Assembly (NCBI RefSeq): GCF_031127835.1
Contig: NZ_JARXHX010000024.1
Location: 1-64,000 of the forward strand
Direction: 5' to 3'
Source: Pelagicoccus sp. SDUM812002
Lineage (GTDB): Bacteria > Verrucomicrobiota > Verrucomicrobiia > Opitutales > Opitutaceae
Length of the DNA stretch: 64,000 bases
Shown: piece after piece, positions 17,967 to 28,258 of the stretch
Layout of the letters: each line of letters begins with the position of its first letter
Numbering within the stretch: position 1 is the stretch's first letter
Translations under genes and position numbers: made by a program
The notes under the pieces: model-generated
The model's input: only the letters and a program-made list of their open reading frames with translations
Databases searched by the model: none
Told to the model about the DNA's origin: nothing

Positions 17967-20900
17967 GTGCATAAACACTTTCGCCTCCCTCTTTACCTAA
18001 CACTTTGTTTTCTCGCCCTCGCGTACCTGATCGTCCTCCGCCTTCCTCCTAGCCCCAGGAAGGTCGAGTCAGATCAAAATGTCTATCCCGCGGAAACGCA
18101 AAACCACGCCTCAACCGAATTGGGCACGGCCCCTATTGCTTCAGTACCCGAGGTTCAATCCGTGGCCACCTCTCTTAAGTCACGTCGCGACTTGTGGCTT
18201 TCCTCTGTCACAACGGAAATCGTGACAGAGAGCGAGAAGCAGATAAATGGGTTTCCTGTCCAGACCCTCATCCTGAGAACCTCCTTCCACAAGCCATTGC
18301 TTAGGAGCGAGACCAAGTACTTGCCCAGTAACGACCCCGCCTCCCGGCAACCACTCTCCACCACTCTCTCTGTCGCCAACGAATTTATCGCAAGGCTCGC
18401 CCCTGAGGCGGACTACGCGGAGCTCGTCGCAATCGCTAGCGGCTTCGGAGCACAGTGCTTTCCGATTGGCCAAAGCCTAGACCATATGCGGATAGTATTC
18501 CCTGAGGAATCCGATCTGGTAAACCTCCCCTCACTCATCAAGTCCCTCGCCCTTTCATCGAGAGTTATCAGCTACATCGAACCAGACTATCTCCTCCAGA
18601 CCGCGGCAACTTCTCCGAACGATCCTAGATTCGGCGATCAGTCAAATCTCCAGACTCCATCAGACGCAGACATAGATGCACCGGAGGCTTGGGACATTCG
18701 ACACGATGCATCCGGTATCGTCATTGCGATCCTCGACACCGGCATCAGGGCCACTCACCAGGACTTGACCCCAAACCTCTGGAAGAATCCGCTCGAAATC
18801 GCTAACGGCATCGACGACGACAACAATGGGATCGTAGACGACCTGCACGGTCTGAATGCAATATCCGGCAACGGGTCGATAGAGGACGATAACGGACACG
18901 GAACTCATGTGGCTGGGATCGCTGGAGCACGCGGCAATAACGCTGTCGGGATCGCCGGAGTCGCGTGGAGCGTCCAACTTATGCCGCTGAAGTTCCTCGA
19001 TGCCACTGGATTCGGCACCACCTCAGATGCGATCGAGTGCTTGAACTACGCTATCGAGAAAAACGCCGCGATTGTTAACAACAGCTGGGGCGGATCTGAA
19101 AACAGCCAATCCCTTCACGACACCTTGAAGGCTGCTTCCGACCACGGAATTCTCATTGCTACCGCGGCAGGCAACGAAGGGAGCGCGCTCGATGCTCAAG
19201 CCACCTATCCTGCCAGCTATACGATTCCCAACCAAGTAGTCACCATCGCAGCAGACTCGAACGACCAACTTAGCGCGTATTCAAATTTCAGTACACAATT
19301 CGCGCACATCGCCGCACCGGGACGCGTCCTCAATACCTTCATCGAGAGCGATTCGGACTACCAACTCCTCGAAGGGACTTCAATGGCCACGCCTCAAGTC
19401 GCAGGAGCTCTCGCTTTACTGAAAAGCCAATTCCCGACAGATTCTCCAGCTGAGATCATCGGGCGACTCCTCGATGCAGTCGACCTGAAGCCAGCTTTTA
19501 GCAACGCCTGCCTCAGCGGTGGCCGGCTTAATATAGGACGTGCCCTTCGTGGCGAATCCAACGCTCCTGAGAACGACTTATTTGAAAATGCGACCTCCAT
19601 CCCGTATGGCGGAGGTAGGCTTAGGGGCTCCACCAGCCAAGCGAAACTTGAACCAAACGAACCGCGGGCGGATACGTCCGACGCAGGCCACACCGTTTGG
19701 TACCGTTGGTTGCCGAGCCATGAACAAAACGGACTAGCAACCCTCACGCCGATAGGATTCGCAGCTAGCATTAGCATCTACCAAGGAGATGCAGTGGGCC
19801 AGTTGAGCTTTGTCTCCAAAGCCTCATCGAATACGCCTGGCTCTCCAGTCAGTCTCCCTCTAAGCTTTGATTCAGAATCTGAATACTTCATTCAAATTGA
19901 TAGTGTCGGCACAGAGGACGGTCCCTTTTCCCTAGACATCACGATCGCTCCGCAAAACGACGATTTTCGTAATCCTCTCTCCCTAAGCCCCGCCGCCTTT
20001 TCCCATCGCGGAAGCAACCGCGCCGCCTCCACGCAAGCAAACGAGGCCCCCATTCACATTTCAGCAGCAGGTTCAACCGTCTGGTTCCGATGGACCCCTA
20101 GCAGCGACGGTCCTTTCTACCTCAGCCTCAGCCAAGCCACCGGCAGAATGTTCGCCCGCGTATTCACAGGTACCGAGATTAGTAACCTCTCCCCGGTAGA
20201 ATCCATCTTCGAGCCTCTGTCCCAGGCGAATCAGCTTTTCGAGGCCTCCGCTGGGGCTCACTACTTCTTCGCGATCGACTCCCAGTCACCCCTCGGCTCC
20301 ACTTTCTTGTTAGAAGGAGCGTTTGCCAACGAACCTAAGCTCATCGCCCAACCGAGCGACCAACTCGTAAATATCGGAGATTCGACTTCTTTCACCGTTT
20401 CGGCATTTGGCCTCGGCACCCCTACCATCCAGTGGCTAAAAGACGGATCTCCCATCAACGGCGCCACCGGTCTCACTTTAACCATTGAAGAAGTCACTGA
20501 GAACGACCTGGGCACCTACCAAGCTCGCGTCAGCATCTCTGGATACACCCTTTACTCCAGGGAAGCCACCTTAGCGAAACTCGGTTCTCATATCGCATTT
20601 GTCCAACAACCTTCCGCCAAATCCATTCGCAAAGGAGAGACGATCATCCTGGCGAGCATCGTTGCCTATAAGAGTACGAACGACCAATACCAGTGGTTCA
20701 AAGACGGAACTCCTGTACCTTCCCAAACCGCGGCACGCCTTCGTGTTCCTAACGCTTCAGCTAAAGACTCTGGCTTCTATCAACTTCGCGTTACCCGACA
20801 TAACGCCGTCAGCTTCTCGAAGTCCGCCTACGTACTCGTGTCTGATGATAGTGAATACAACGGTTTCGCTTTCGCGAATCTACTTCACCAGAATGGGTAT

Positions 20901-23900
20901 GGCTACCACTTTGAGGCAGTCGGAGATACATTCTTCGGCTATGGAGATGCTAGGACCAGTTTTTCGAAAGACGGAAAAGCTTGGCAACATATAACGCAAC
21001 ACGCCTCTCACATAATAAAAGTGGGAAGCGACTACCTAGCAGCCACGGACAACGGAATTCAAAAAACCTCCAATCTGGCGAGTTGGTCAACTGCAGCATT
21101 CGCAGGACAACCGGTCCGCCACCTAGCCTACGGAGCCGGTACCTATCTCGCTCGCCTAGATACTGCTATCTACGTTTCCAGAGATGCCAAAAATTGGACA
21201 CCGAGTCTCCACATTCCCTACGACAATAATGGTAGAGTTCTCTTCGGCAACGGCCTCTTCGTGGCGACTAACAACGGCGACCTGAAACTATCCGAGGACG
21301 GTCAAAACTGGAGAAGCGTTTCGGTGCCCTCGGAGGAATGGTACCGAATACACTTCGCAGATGGCTACTGGTGGATGTACGGCTGGGGTGGATCAGAAAA
21401 ACTCTATCGTTCCACAGACGCTGAAACATGGAAAGCTCTCGACCTACCCGTGGATAGCGTCAGAACCCTCGCGGTCGATCCGATCGAAGACAAGGTTTAC
21501 TTCATAGGACAAATACATGAAGACGTCGACCCATTCTTCCGTCAAGGTGTCACCTACCTCTACCGGATCGATGGAGACGCTGCAGTTCAGCTAAAACACA
21601 TTCACTACTCATACGACCCGATCGCTCCTCCAATCTCGGCAAAAGGCGGAGATGTCCTTTTAGCATTGAAGGACAGGGTCGTTCTTGCTTCGGAATATAA
21701 ATCGTCGGACGCTTGGAGCGATCCTCGACCTTGGTGGAATGAAGCGGTACTCAGCTACGCCAACGATCGCTTCATCGCAACGAACTTCGGGCAAATATAC
21801 AGCTCGAAAGACGGTACGAATTGGGCACTTGAAAACACGGAGTCTTACGACACTGAATGGGGAAAATTCGTGTATGGAAATGGTACCTACGTCGGAGAAA
21901 ACGAAAGTGGCAGTTCTCTCAATGCTCTGAGTGAGCACAATCAAAATTTGGTATCTCTGGCCTTCGGAAAAAACCTGTTCGTAGGGCTGAGCTACCAAGG
22001 TGTATTCTATTCAGAGGACGGATCGACTTGGCATAACTCCGGTTTAACACTCCGTAACAAGCAGGAGGTTACTTTTCAGGCGGGCATCTTCGTAATCAAC
22101 AATGGGGAAAATGTATACCGATCCACTAATGGGATAAACTGGGAACTCGTCAAACTTCCACAATTCATAGAATTCGAGACTATTCGAGCGGGAGGAGGCA
22201 TGTTTATCGCATTCCACAAGAACCAGTGCTATACCTCCACAGACGGAAAGGTTTGGAACAAAAAAGGAACGTTGAGCATTCCCTATCACTCCGAATCTTG
22301 GGTCTACGACTGCTATTATCTAAACGGGCATTTCATCGCTCCCTACTGGGGTGAGTATTACTTCCAGTCGACTGATGGAGCCGTGTGGAAAATGATGCGC
22401 TTTACCGCTGAATCCTTCGGCTGGAGCCATCGCACGAAATACGCCAGCAGCGGAGAGGTGCTTCTTGCCGCAACACAAATCGGTATCGGCGTGCTCGGAG
22501 CGCCTGATGCGGAAGCTCTTCACGTGAGCATAGAGAGCCCTTCTCGCCGCGTAGCTGCCAGCAAAGGGAGTCCGATCCCATTCGAATTCGACGCCCAAGC
22601 GCTCGAATCAGATCTCCGCTCCACCGAGATCTATGTAGACGGGCAACATTGGAAAACCCTGCAAGCTCACGAACGTAGATTCGATTATACTCCGACGAAG
22701 GAAGGAAACGTGGAAATCGAAGTAAGATCGAAGGACGCAGCTGGCAATCAGTCTTCTGCCACCGTTAACGTATCGACGACTCCGAAGATTTACACCAGTC
22801 TTCCCGAAGGTGAATTCTGGTTTTACGATCTATTGTATTGGAAAGGTGCATACTACGGAGCGAGCACAGGAGGACGAATCTTTACCTCTACGAATGGGAT
22901 CGATTGGAAGGGTATACAAACTCCTGTCATTACTAGTATAACCCACCTCGCTGCTACCGACGAGGGAATTGCAGCCCGCCACACTGGCAACGGCATACTC
23001 TCCAGCACTAATGGAATCGATTGGCTGAACATCGGCAACTTCTCAGCCAACCATGTTTACCAAAGCAACAATGTACTGATCTCCAATACACGAGAGACTC
23101 CCATCATTTCCAAGGACGGCAGGCGCTGGCACGAACTTTCAGAAGAGGAAGCCTTCCAACCTCAAGCTGGTTTCGACGAGACGGAAACGATCGTGTTCAA
23201 TGGCTATTCCTATGGTGCTTATCACGTCTCCCCTGGCAAATCGCTGGTGAATGCAACAGGGCTTCAAAAGATAGAACGCATCGGGAGCGCCTACGTAAGC
23301 ATTCAAAACGGCAAGCTCTACAGGAGCGCCAACCTCGCAAACTGGACCAAGGTGGACGCGGAACACTATTCCGCCTTCGACGACCTTCAACGAATTGGCA
23401 ATCTATTGTTCGCAGTTTCGAATAGAGCTGTAGTTCTAGCAAGTGGAGACGGCAAAGAATGGTTTAATGTCCAAGACAATATAGAGAACTTTCTCACCTA
23501 CTCACCCGACGGTTACTACTACTCCACCATTTCTGAATATAACGGAGAACCTAAACACTATCTAGCCAGATCCAAAGACGGAATCACTTGGAATAAATTT
23601 GGGCCTGCCCTCGATGTTGGCAGCTACAGCTATCGTATCTCAACTATCGCCGCTTCGCCGAGAGGAGTTGCTATCGCTTCAACGAACGGGAGCATCAGCT
23701 ATGGCTTCGTAACGGAAAACGGAATACGAGGGAGTATACCGTTCGAAAGCGTTGAATACGACAGGGATATTGTAGAAATCATCGGTGAAAATGAGACGAT
23801 CGCCTTGACTCGAAACGGCTCCTACCGCCTCCAAGAAAACGGGAAATGGAAAAGATCCGAGACTCTTATCCAGCATAGGTCATACTACGCCAACGGGATC

Positions 23901-25769
23901 TATATCAGCTATCAAAAAAACGGATTAGCCTCTAGCACTAACAATAAAGACTGGTCATACATCGACTATCCTAAGTGGATGTATGAGCTCGATCCAGATC
24001 CGAACGTGGAACGGATCTATACAGAAGGGGATACCGCTTTTTGGCTCATGGTCCGCTACAACGATGCTGGAACACACGAATACACATTTGCTCGGACGAC
24101 CGACAGTGTAAATTGGTCACGGATTGAGTTGCCCGAATTATTGATCTACTTTCAGAAGCTTCTGGAATTTAAGGGAAGTGCCTATATCGTAGGTACCGGG
24201 AGTTTACACCGTGCCACGAGCGACGTCCAAAGCTGGACCACAACCGACTTCGGACGCGAAGTATACAAAATCGACGCGGAAGTCACAGCTAGCCACATTG
24301 CCGTACTAACCGGTCAAACGGATGGCTACCTTTCTATCTCAGTATCCTCCGACGGGCAAAGTTTCCACGAGCACGCCCTACCAGAAGCTGGATACGTCGA
24401 ACTCCTAGCTAGTGATGAAGCATTCTATCTACTTGGAGACTCCGTCTGGAAATCAACTGACGGCGTGAGCTGGACAAAGTACCTTCCTTACAGGCTCAAG
24501 GGCGCCACTCATAAGGGCTCCGTCTACTTCTATACCGATAACCTCTGCTTCGTAGAACTTTCAGAAGACGACCTACAAATTTCCAATGCCAGCGTAGCGC
24601 TCGCCGACTACGCTGTAGGTGATTCGCTCGAGATCGCAATAGAACTAACGAACTCAGGCTCAAGCGATCTTATGTGGCCAAGCGACTCCCGAATCAGCTA
24701 TACCTTGAATTCGGAGCCCAACCGCTGGACCAATAGTACCGAACGTCTCTCCTTCTCGGGGTCGACGATCATTCCTATCTCGTCGCTAGATGCTGGCAAA
24801 ACAACAACCTTCAAAACCAGCACCACAGTTCCGAGTGGGATCCGCCCAGGCAACTACTACCTATCCGCGCATATCGAAGGCGAGGTCATCGCTGAGGATG
24901 GCAACCCCAGCAACGACTTCCATATAGAATCTAGCCTAGCGTCAATCATCGTACCAGCTCGCACTCTGACCGTCGAAATCCCGGAGAACGGTTCCGTAGA
25001 CTTCCCCGCCCAGCTCGAATACCCGCTCGGGGAAAATGTCCTGCTTACTGCTATACCAGATTTTGGATACGAATTCTCCGGCTGGACTGGAGACAGGCAA
25101 CATGGAGACGAAACGCTTCTAGTCACATTGGTCAAGGACACGCATGTGAGCCCATCCTTTTCTCCCCGACTTTTCAATCTCAGCATCGAGGTAAGTGGCC
25201 AAGGATCGATAAGCGGTCTGCCCGACTCCGGAAAAGTCCTCTACGGTGAGGAGTTTCTCCTCGAGGCAACGCCTAAAGACGGGTGGGTATTCATTGGATG
25301 GGATGGCTACGGACAAAGCCGCTCCGAAAGCCTCTCCGCTCGAGTCGGTCGAGACCTCTTCCTAAAAGCGCGATTCGGTCGACTTTTCTCTCAGTGGTCG
25401 GCAGACAAATACGGTGAAGATCACGAGTTTGGCGGACCCTTGGACGATGCCGACGGGACCGGATTGACCAACATGGAACGCTACGCATTTGGATTCGATT
25501 ACCCGGAACAACGAGCTGGGGCTGGCCTTGGGTTCCGTTTGGAAGGGAGCGAACTTGTGCTTCGCTACGCTCTCTACAATGGACTAACCGACTTCAGCTC
25601 GTCCCCAGTTTGGAGAACCGAAGACAAAAACTGGGAAAGCAATCCGTTGACGGTCCAGCAGGTCGACCAGACTCAAGACCTAAACATTTTCGAGGTAAGA
25701 CTCCCAATCTCGACGGCGGGAGAGGCACGTCTTCTCGGTCTCCGCTTATCTTCAACAAGCATTCAGTGA
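17967..25769 (+). CDS. Giant secreted subtilisin-like (S8) protease with Ig and BNR-like repeats
   Basis: This is a 2600-residue surface or secreted protein. It has an N-terminal signal anchor (residues 8-26), an inhibitor-type propeptide to about 210, and a subtilase domain with the full triad Asp257, His311 and Ser472 plus oxyanion Asn403. Two prepeptidase-C-terminal-like domains (about 545-790) and two Ig-like domains (about 792-970) follow. Next comes an unusually long region (about 975-2200), interrupted by a Big/cadherin-like module near 1515-1600, of 40-50-residue repeats centred on Ser-x-Asp/Asn-Gly-x-x-Trp. This resembles BNR or Ycf48-type propeller blades. The end has a CARDB-like domain, two InlB-B/Gly-Trp repeats, and a C-terminal module with an Asp-Asp-Ala-Asp-Gly-Thr-Gly-Leu-Thr-Asn stretch that is common in Verrucomicrobiota. 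The start is GTG; no better start includes the signal. Confidence 0.88.
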   Translation: MHKHFRLPLYLTLCFLALAYLIVLRLPPSPRKVESDQNVYPAETQNHASTELGTAPIASVPEVQSVATSLKSRRDLWLSSVTTEIVTESEKQINGFPVQTLILRTSFHKPLLRSETKYLPSNDPASRQPLSTTLSVANEFIARLAPEADYAELVAIASGFGAQCFPIGQSLDHMRIVFPEESDLVNLPSLIKSLALSSRVISYIEPDYLLQTAATSPNDPRFGDQSNLQTPSDADIDAPEAWDIRHDASGIVIAILDTGIRATHQDLTPNLWKNPLEIANGIDDDNNGIVDDLHGLNAISGNGSIEDDNGHGTHVAGIAGARGNNAVGIAGVAWSVQLMPLKFLDATGFGTTSDAIECLNYAIEKNAAIVNNSWGGSENSQSLHDTLKAASDHGILIATAAGNEGSALDAQATYPASYTIPNQVVTIAADSNDQLSAYSNFSTQFAHIAAPGRVLNTFIESDSDYQLLEGTSMATPQVAGALALLKSQFPTDSPAEIIGRLLDAVDLKPAFSNACLSGGRLNIGRALRGESNAPENDLFENATSIPYGGGRLRGSTSQAKLEPNEPRADTSDAGHTVWYRWLPSHEQNGLATLTPIGFAASISIYQGDAVGQLSFVSKASSNTPGSPVSLPLSFDSESEYFIQIDSVGTEDGPFSLDITIAPQNDDFRNPLSLSPAAFSHRGSNRAASTQANEAPIHISAAGSTVWFRWTPSSDGPFYLSLSQATGRMFARVFTGTEISNLSPVESIFEPLSQANQLFEASAGAHYFFAIDSQSPLGSTFLLEGAFANEPKLIAQPSDQLVNIGDSTSFTVSAFGLGTPTIQWLKDGSPINGATGLTLTIEEVTENDLGTYQARVSISGYTLYSREATLAKLGSHIAFVQQPSAKSIRKGETIILASIVAYKSTNDQYQWFKDGTPVPSQTAARLRVPNASAKDSGFYQLRVTRHNAVSFSKSAYVLVSDDSEYNGFAFANLLHQNGYGYHFEAVGDTFFGYGDARTSFSKDGKAWQHITQHASHIIKVGSDYLAATDNGIQKTSNLASWSTAAFAGQPVRHLAYGAGTYLARLDTAIYVSRDAKNWTPSLHIPYDNNGRVLFGNGLFVATNNGDLKLSEDGQNWRSVSVPSEEWYRIHFADGYWWMYGWGGSEKLYRSTDAETWKALDLPVDSVRTLAVDPIEDKVYFIGQIHEDVDPFFRQGVTYLYRIDGDAAVQLKHIHYSYDPIAPPISAKGGDVLLALKDRVVLASEYKSSDAWSDPRPWWNEAVLSYANDRFIATNFGQIYSSKDGTNWALENTESYDTEWGKFVYGNGTYVGENESGSSLNALSEHNQNLVSLAFGKNLFVGLSYQGVFYSEDGSTWHNSGLTLRNKQEVTFQAGIFVINNGENVYRSTNGINWELVKLPQFIEFETIRAGGGMFIAFHKNQCYTSTDGKVWNKKGTLSIPYHSESWVYDCYYLNGHFIAPYWGEYYFQSTDGAVWKMMRFTAESFGWSHRTKYASSGEVLLAATQIGIGVLGAPDAEALHVSIESPSRRVAASKGSPIPFEFDAQALESDLRSTEIYVDGQHWKTLQAHERRFDYTPTKEGNVEIEVRSKDAAGNQSSATVNVSTTPKIYTSLPEGEFWFYDLLYWKGAYYGASTGGRIFTSTNGIDWKGIQTPVITSITHLAATDEGIAARHTGNGILSSTNGIDWLNIGNFSANHVYQSNNVLISNTRETPIISKDGRRWHELSEEEAFQPQAGFDETETIVFNGYSYGAYHVSPGKSLVNATGLQKIERIGSAYVSIQNGKLYRSANLANWTKVDAEHYSAFDDLQRIGNLLFAVSNRAVVLASGDGKEWFNVQDNIENFLTYSPDGYYYSTISEYNGEPKHYLARSKDGITWNKFGPALDVGSYSYRISTIAASPRGVAIASTNGSISYGFVTENGIRGSIPFESVEYDRDIVEIIGENETIALTRNGSYRLQENGKWKRSETLIQHRSYYANGIYISYQKNGLASSTNNKDWSYIDYPKWMYELDPDPNVERIYTEGDTAFWLMVRYNDAGTHEYTFARTTDSVNWSRIELPELLIYFQKLLEFKGSAYIVGTGSLHRATSDVQSWTTTDFGREVYKIDAEVTASHIAVLTGQTDGYLSISVSSDGQSFHEHALPEAGYVELLASDEAFYLLGDSVWKSTDGVSWTKYLPYRLKGATHKGSVYFYTDNLCFVELSEDDLQISNASVALADYAVGDSLEIAIELTNSGSSDLMWPSDSRISYTLNSEPNRWTNSTERLSFSGSTIIPISSLDAGKTTTFKTSTTVPSGIRPGNYYLSAHIEGEVIAEDGNPSNDFHIESSLASIIVPARTLTVEIPENGSVDFPAQLEYPLGENVLLTAIPDFGYEFSGWTGDRQHGDETLLVTLVKDTHVSPSFSPRLFNLSIEVSGQGSISGLPDSGKVLYGEEFLLEATPKDGWVFIGWDGYGQSRSESLSARVGRDLFLKARFGRLFSQWSADKYGEDHEFGGPLDDADGTGLTNMERYAFGFDYPEQRAGAGLGFRLEGSELVLRYALYNGLTDFSSSPVWRTEDKNWESNPLTVQQVDQTQDLNIFEVRLPISTAGEARLLGLRLSSTSIQ

Positions 25770-25853
25770 TATCTACCGTTCCCAGCGAGAGTCTGTGACG
25801 CTGCCCTATTTTTGAGTGGAACTCCCCGCCATGAGGCGTTGGGCTCACTCGTC

Positions 25854-26915
25854 ATGAAGACTTTCGTTTATTTCGGTACAAAACCTGTTGAACACAGCAA
25901 AGGCATCTACTGCTACAGTCTCGACCTTGAGACCGGAGCAATGGCGCTGGTCGATACTACGACGGCCGTAAACTGCGCATTCCTCAGCGTCCATCCCTCC
26001 AAGCGTGTGCTCTACACGCTCGCAAACGTCGCAGGAGCGGAAAAAGGACAAAACGGAGGGCTCGCCGCCTACCGTATCAACCCTGAAACCGGCGCTCTCG
26101 CTCACATAAACACCGTGAGCTGCCCCACCGTTTCTCCCAGCCATGTACAGGTCGACCGCATCGGAGCCAACGTCTTCGGAGCAAACTACAACTCCAGCTT
26201 CGTCGTCACCTACCCAGTCCGGGCTGACGGAGGACTCGCCGAATACAGCGACATCAAGAGATACGAAGGCAACGGCCCCAACGAAAAACGTCAGGAAGCT
26301 CCTCACCCGCACTCCGTATTCACTTCTCCAGACAATCGTTTCGCTCTCGTGAGCGATCTCGGTACCGACACCGTGCATGTCTACGAAAACGATACTCTCA
26401 ACCACAAGCTCGTATCCACCAAATTCGGGCACGTAAATACCACACCCGGAGCTGGTCCGCGCCACCTTGCCTTTCACCCGTGCGGACGCTTCGTCTATGT
26501 GCTCAACGAGATGGCGTCCACTCTGGGCGTCTACAATTACGATTCTGCGACCGGCGCCCTCAGTGAGGTCCAAGTGATCGACACCCTCCCATCCGACTAC
26601 GACGAGATTCGCTGGGCAGCTGAAGTCCTCGTTTCCCCGGACGGCCGCTTCGTTTACTCTTCCAACCGAGGACACGAAAGTATCGCCATCTTCTCCGTCG
26701 ACCCTGCCTCGGGCAAACTTACCGCTGTCGGCCACGAATCCACTCGTGGGGTACAACCACGCAACTTCAACATCGACCCCACTGGGCGCTGGCTCATCGC
26801 CGCCAACATGGATAGCGACAATTGCGAACTCTTCCGCATCGACCCCGTATCCGGAAACCTCTCACACACGAGTAGCTTAGCGATTCCTGCCTGTGCCCGC
26901 GTCGCCTTTCTCTAA
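25854..26915 (+). CDS. Lactonase-family beta-propeller (6-phosphogluconolactonase type)
   Basis: This is a 353-residue cytoplasmic seven-bladed propeller of the lactonase family (YbhE/Pgl type). Repeated blades have the pattern hydrophobic-Ser/His-Pro-x-x-Arg/Lys-x-hydrophobic-Tyr (for example, His-Pro-Ser-Lys-Arg-Val-Leu-Tyr and Ser-Pro-Asp-Gly-Arg-Phe-Val-Tyr). It also has conserved family stretches such as Asn-Tyr-Asn-Ser, Pro-His-Pro-His-Ser-Val and Gly-Pro-Arg-His-Leu-Ala-Phe-His-Pro. The family hydrolyses 6-phosphogluconolactone in the pentose phosphate pathway, but many members act on other sugar lactones. The chosen ATG at 25854 begins the first blade; an upstream TTG at 25812 is not needed. 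No signal peptide is visible. Confidence 0.88.
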   Translation: MKTFVYFGTKPVEHSKGIYCYSLDLETGAMALVDTTTAVNCAFLSVHPSKRVLYTLANVAGAEKGQNGGLAAYRINPETGALAHINTVSCPTVSPSHVQVDRIGANVFGANYNSSFVVTYPVRADGGLAEYSDIKRYEGNGPNEKRQEAPHPHSVFTSPDNRFALVSDLGTDTVHVYENDTLNHKLVSTKFGHVNTTPGAGPRHLAFHPCGRFVYVLNEMASTLGVYNYDSATGALSEVQVIDTLPSDYDEIRWAAEVLVSPDGRFVYSSNRGHESIAIFSVDPASGKLTAVGHESTRGVQPRNFNIDPTGRWLIAANMDSDNCELFRIDPVSGNLSHTSSLAIPACARVAFL

Positions 26916-27033
26916 CGGCTATCATCGCGATTCGAATCGCCCAAGAAGCCCGTATTCGATCGTCACACCGCCCAGCCAGCTCGGTTTCTGCTTAACTTAA
27001 GCGAATTCTCTTCCTATCTACGGTAGCGTAAAA

Positions 27034-28191
27034 TCAATCCGAAGATTCGCATGCGAATTCGCAAGCGAGAAACCGTTCCACGGAATACAAAGCGAGCTGG
27101 CCGGCGGGGCCGTTCTGGTTAAATTCGAAGCCGTGCGTCGCCCAGGGTAACTCCAAGTAAAACGACTTCGCGCCCGCCTGAACGAGCCTTTCAGAGTACC
27201 GCCTACTTTGCTCTACCCACACAAGAGTGTCGTTCGCACCGTGTACCAACAAGGTCGGGACGCGGCGTAACGCCCCATCCTCTTGGAGATAGGCACTCGC
27301 ACTCTGGTAGTTTGCGGGCACGGTACCGGGTTCGCCTCCCATGTAGTTTCGCAAAAGGTCTAGAGAATTCAAAACGTCGTCTTCGTCTCCAAACGCCCAT
27401 GCGAATTCCAAGTCGTGGGGAGCGTAGAATGCGATGGCGCCACGTATCTCTGAAAATTCAGGAGACGACGCGGCAGCAGTAACGATCTGTCCCCCAGCGC
27501 TACGCCCGAACAATGCGATGCGCGTCCGATCAATCCCCAATTGATCAGCATTTGACTTCAAGTACTTCACAGCCGCTTCAAGGTCTCGCAACGGTGCCGG
27601 CCAAACGTTTTCGGGAGCCAAGCGATACTCGATCGATGCAACCGCGTAGCCGCGGTTGGCCAACCAATGGTTAAAGGAAGCGATCTCTTTACGATCTCCA
27701 TTATTCCAGCCACCACCATGTACGACCACGACGCAAGGGCGCTCCACCTCCGTACCGAGTGAGTATAGGTCAACAGCGAGGTTCTTAGTGTTTCCCTCTC
27801 TTGGATACACCAACTCCTTCACTGCTACTTCTTGGCCGCCCAGCCTGAAAAGGCTGAGCAAGGAAAAGGCAGCCCCCTCCCGGATTTCGCCGGCGTAAGA
27901 ATCCCACCTGTCAGGCAGCGTTTTCGCTATCCGACTTGCTTGCCACGCAGGCATCGACAGAAGCACAAGGCTCGCTGCGCACATCCCCACTGCCAGCCAC
28001 GATAAATATGTAATCTCGCGATGGGACACCAGGGTCCAAACACTAATTCCAAGCGGGATGATAAATAGAAATTGCCCAAACTCGGTAGCGAGTATCGCAA
28101 GCTTCCAACCCAATAAGCCAGGAGCTTTCACCACGGTTAGCAGGGACAACAGAAAGAAAAGCAGGGAGATTAGTATTCGAGCAAATGCCAT
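27034..28191 (-). CDS. Membrane-anchored alpha/beta hydrolase (carboxylesterase type)
   Basis: This is a 385-residue protein. Three hydrophobic helices (about 5-23, 28-52 and 60-80) anchor it, followed by an esterase/lipase domain with the oxyanion motif His-Gly-Gly-Gly-Trp, the nucleophile elbow Gly-Arg-Ser-Ala-Gly-Gly, the acid in Gly-Ala-Asn-Asp-Thr-Leu, and the catalytic His in Ala-Thr-His-Gly-Phe. The full triad points to an active enzyme of the hormone-sensitive lipase/BD-FAE group. Substrate and side of the membrane are not determined. Two starts are adjacent: GTG at 28194 and ATG at 28191; the ATG is used here. It is convergent with the lactonase gene. Confidence 0.87.
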   Translation of the reverse strand: MAFARILISLLFFLLSLLTVVKAPGLLGWKLAILATEFGQFLFIIPLGISVWTLVSHREITYLSWLAVGMCAASLVLLSMPAWQASRIAKTLPDRWDSYAGEIREGAAFSLLSLFRLGGQEVAVKELVYPREGNTKNLAVDLYSLGTEVERPCVVVVHGGGWNNGDRKEIASFNHWLANRGYAVASIEYRLAPENVWPAPLRDLEAAVKYLKSNADQLGIDRTRIALFGRSAGGQIVTAAASSPEFSEIRGAIAFYAPHDLEFAWAFGDEDDVLNSLDLLRNYMGGEPGTVPANYQSASAYLQEDGALRRVPTLLVHGANDTLVWVEQSRRYSERLVQAGAKSFYLELPWATHGFEFNQNGPAGQLALYSVERFLACEFACESSD

Positions 28192-28258
28192 CACTCACCC
28201 CAACGTTAATTCACGACTGACTATTCCAAAAAAATCAACCCGAGAGTCTAACGGCTCA

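Noticed and set aside
25845-26756. 303-codon frame antisense to the lactonase gene
   Set aside because: It mirrors the codon structure of a clearly recognised plus-strand gene and has low-complexity Val/Glu/Asp composition.
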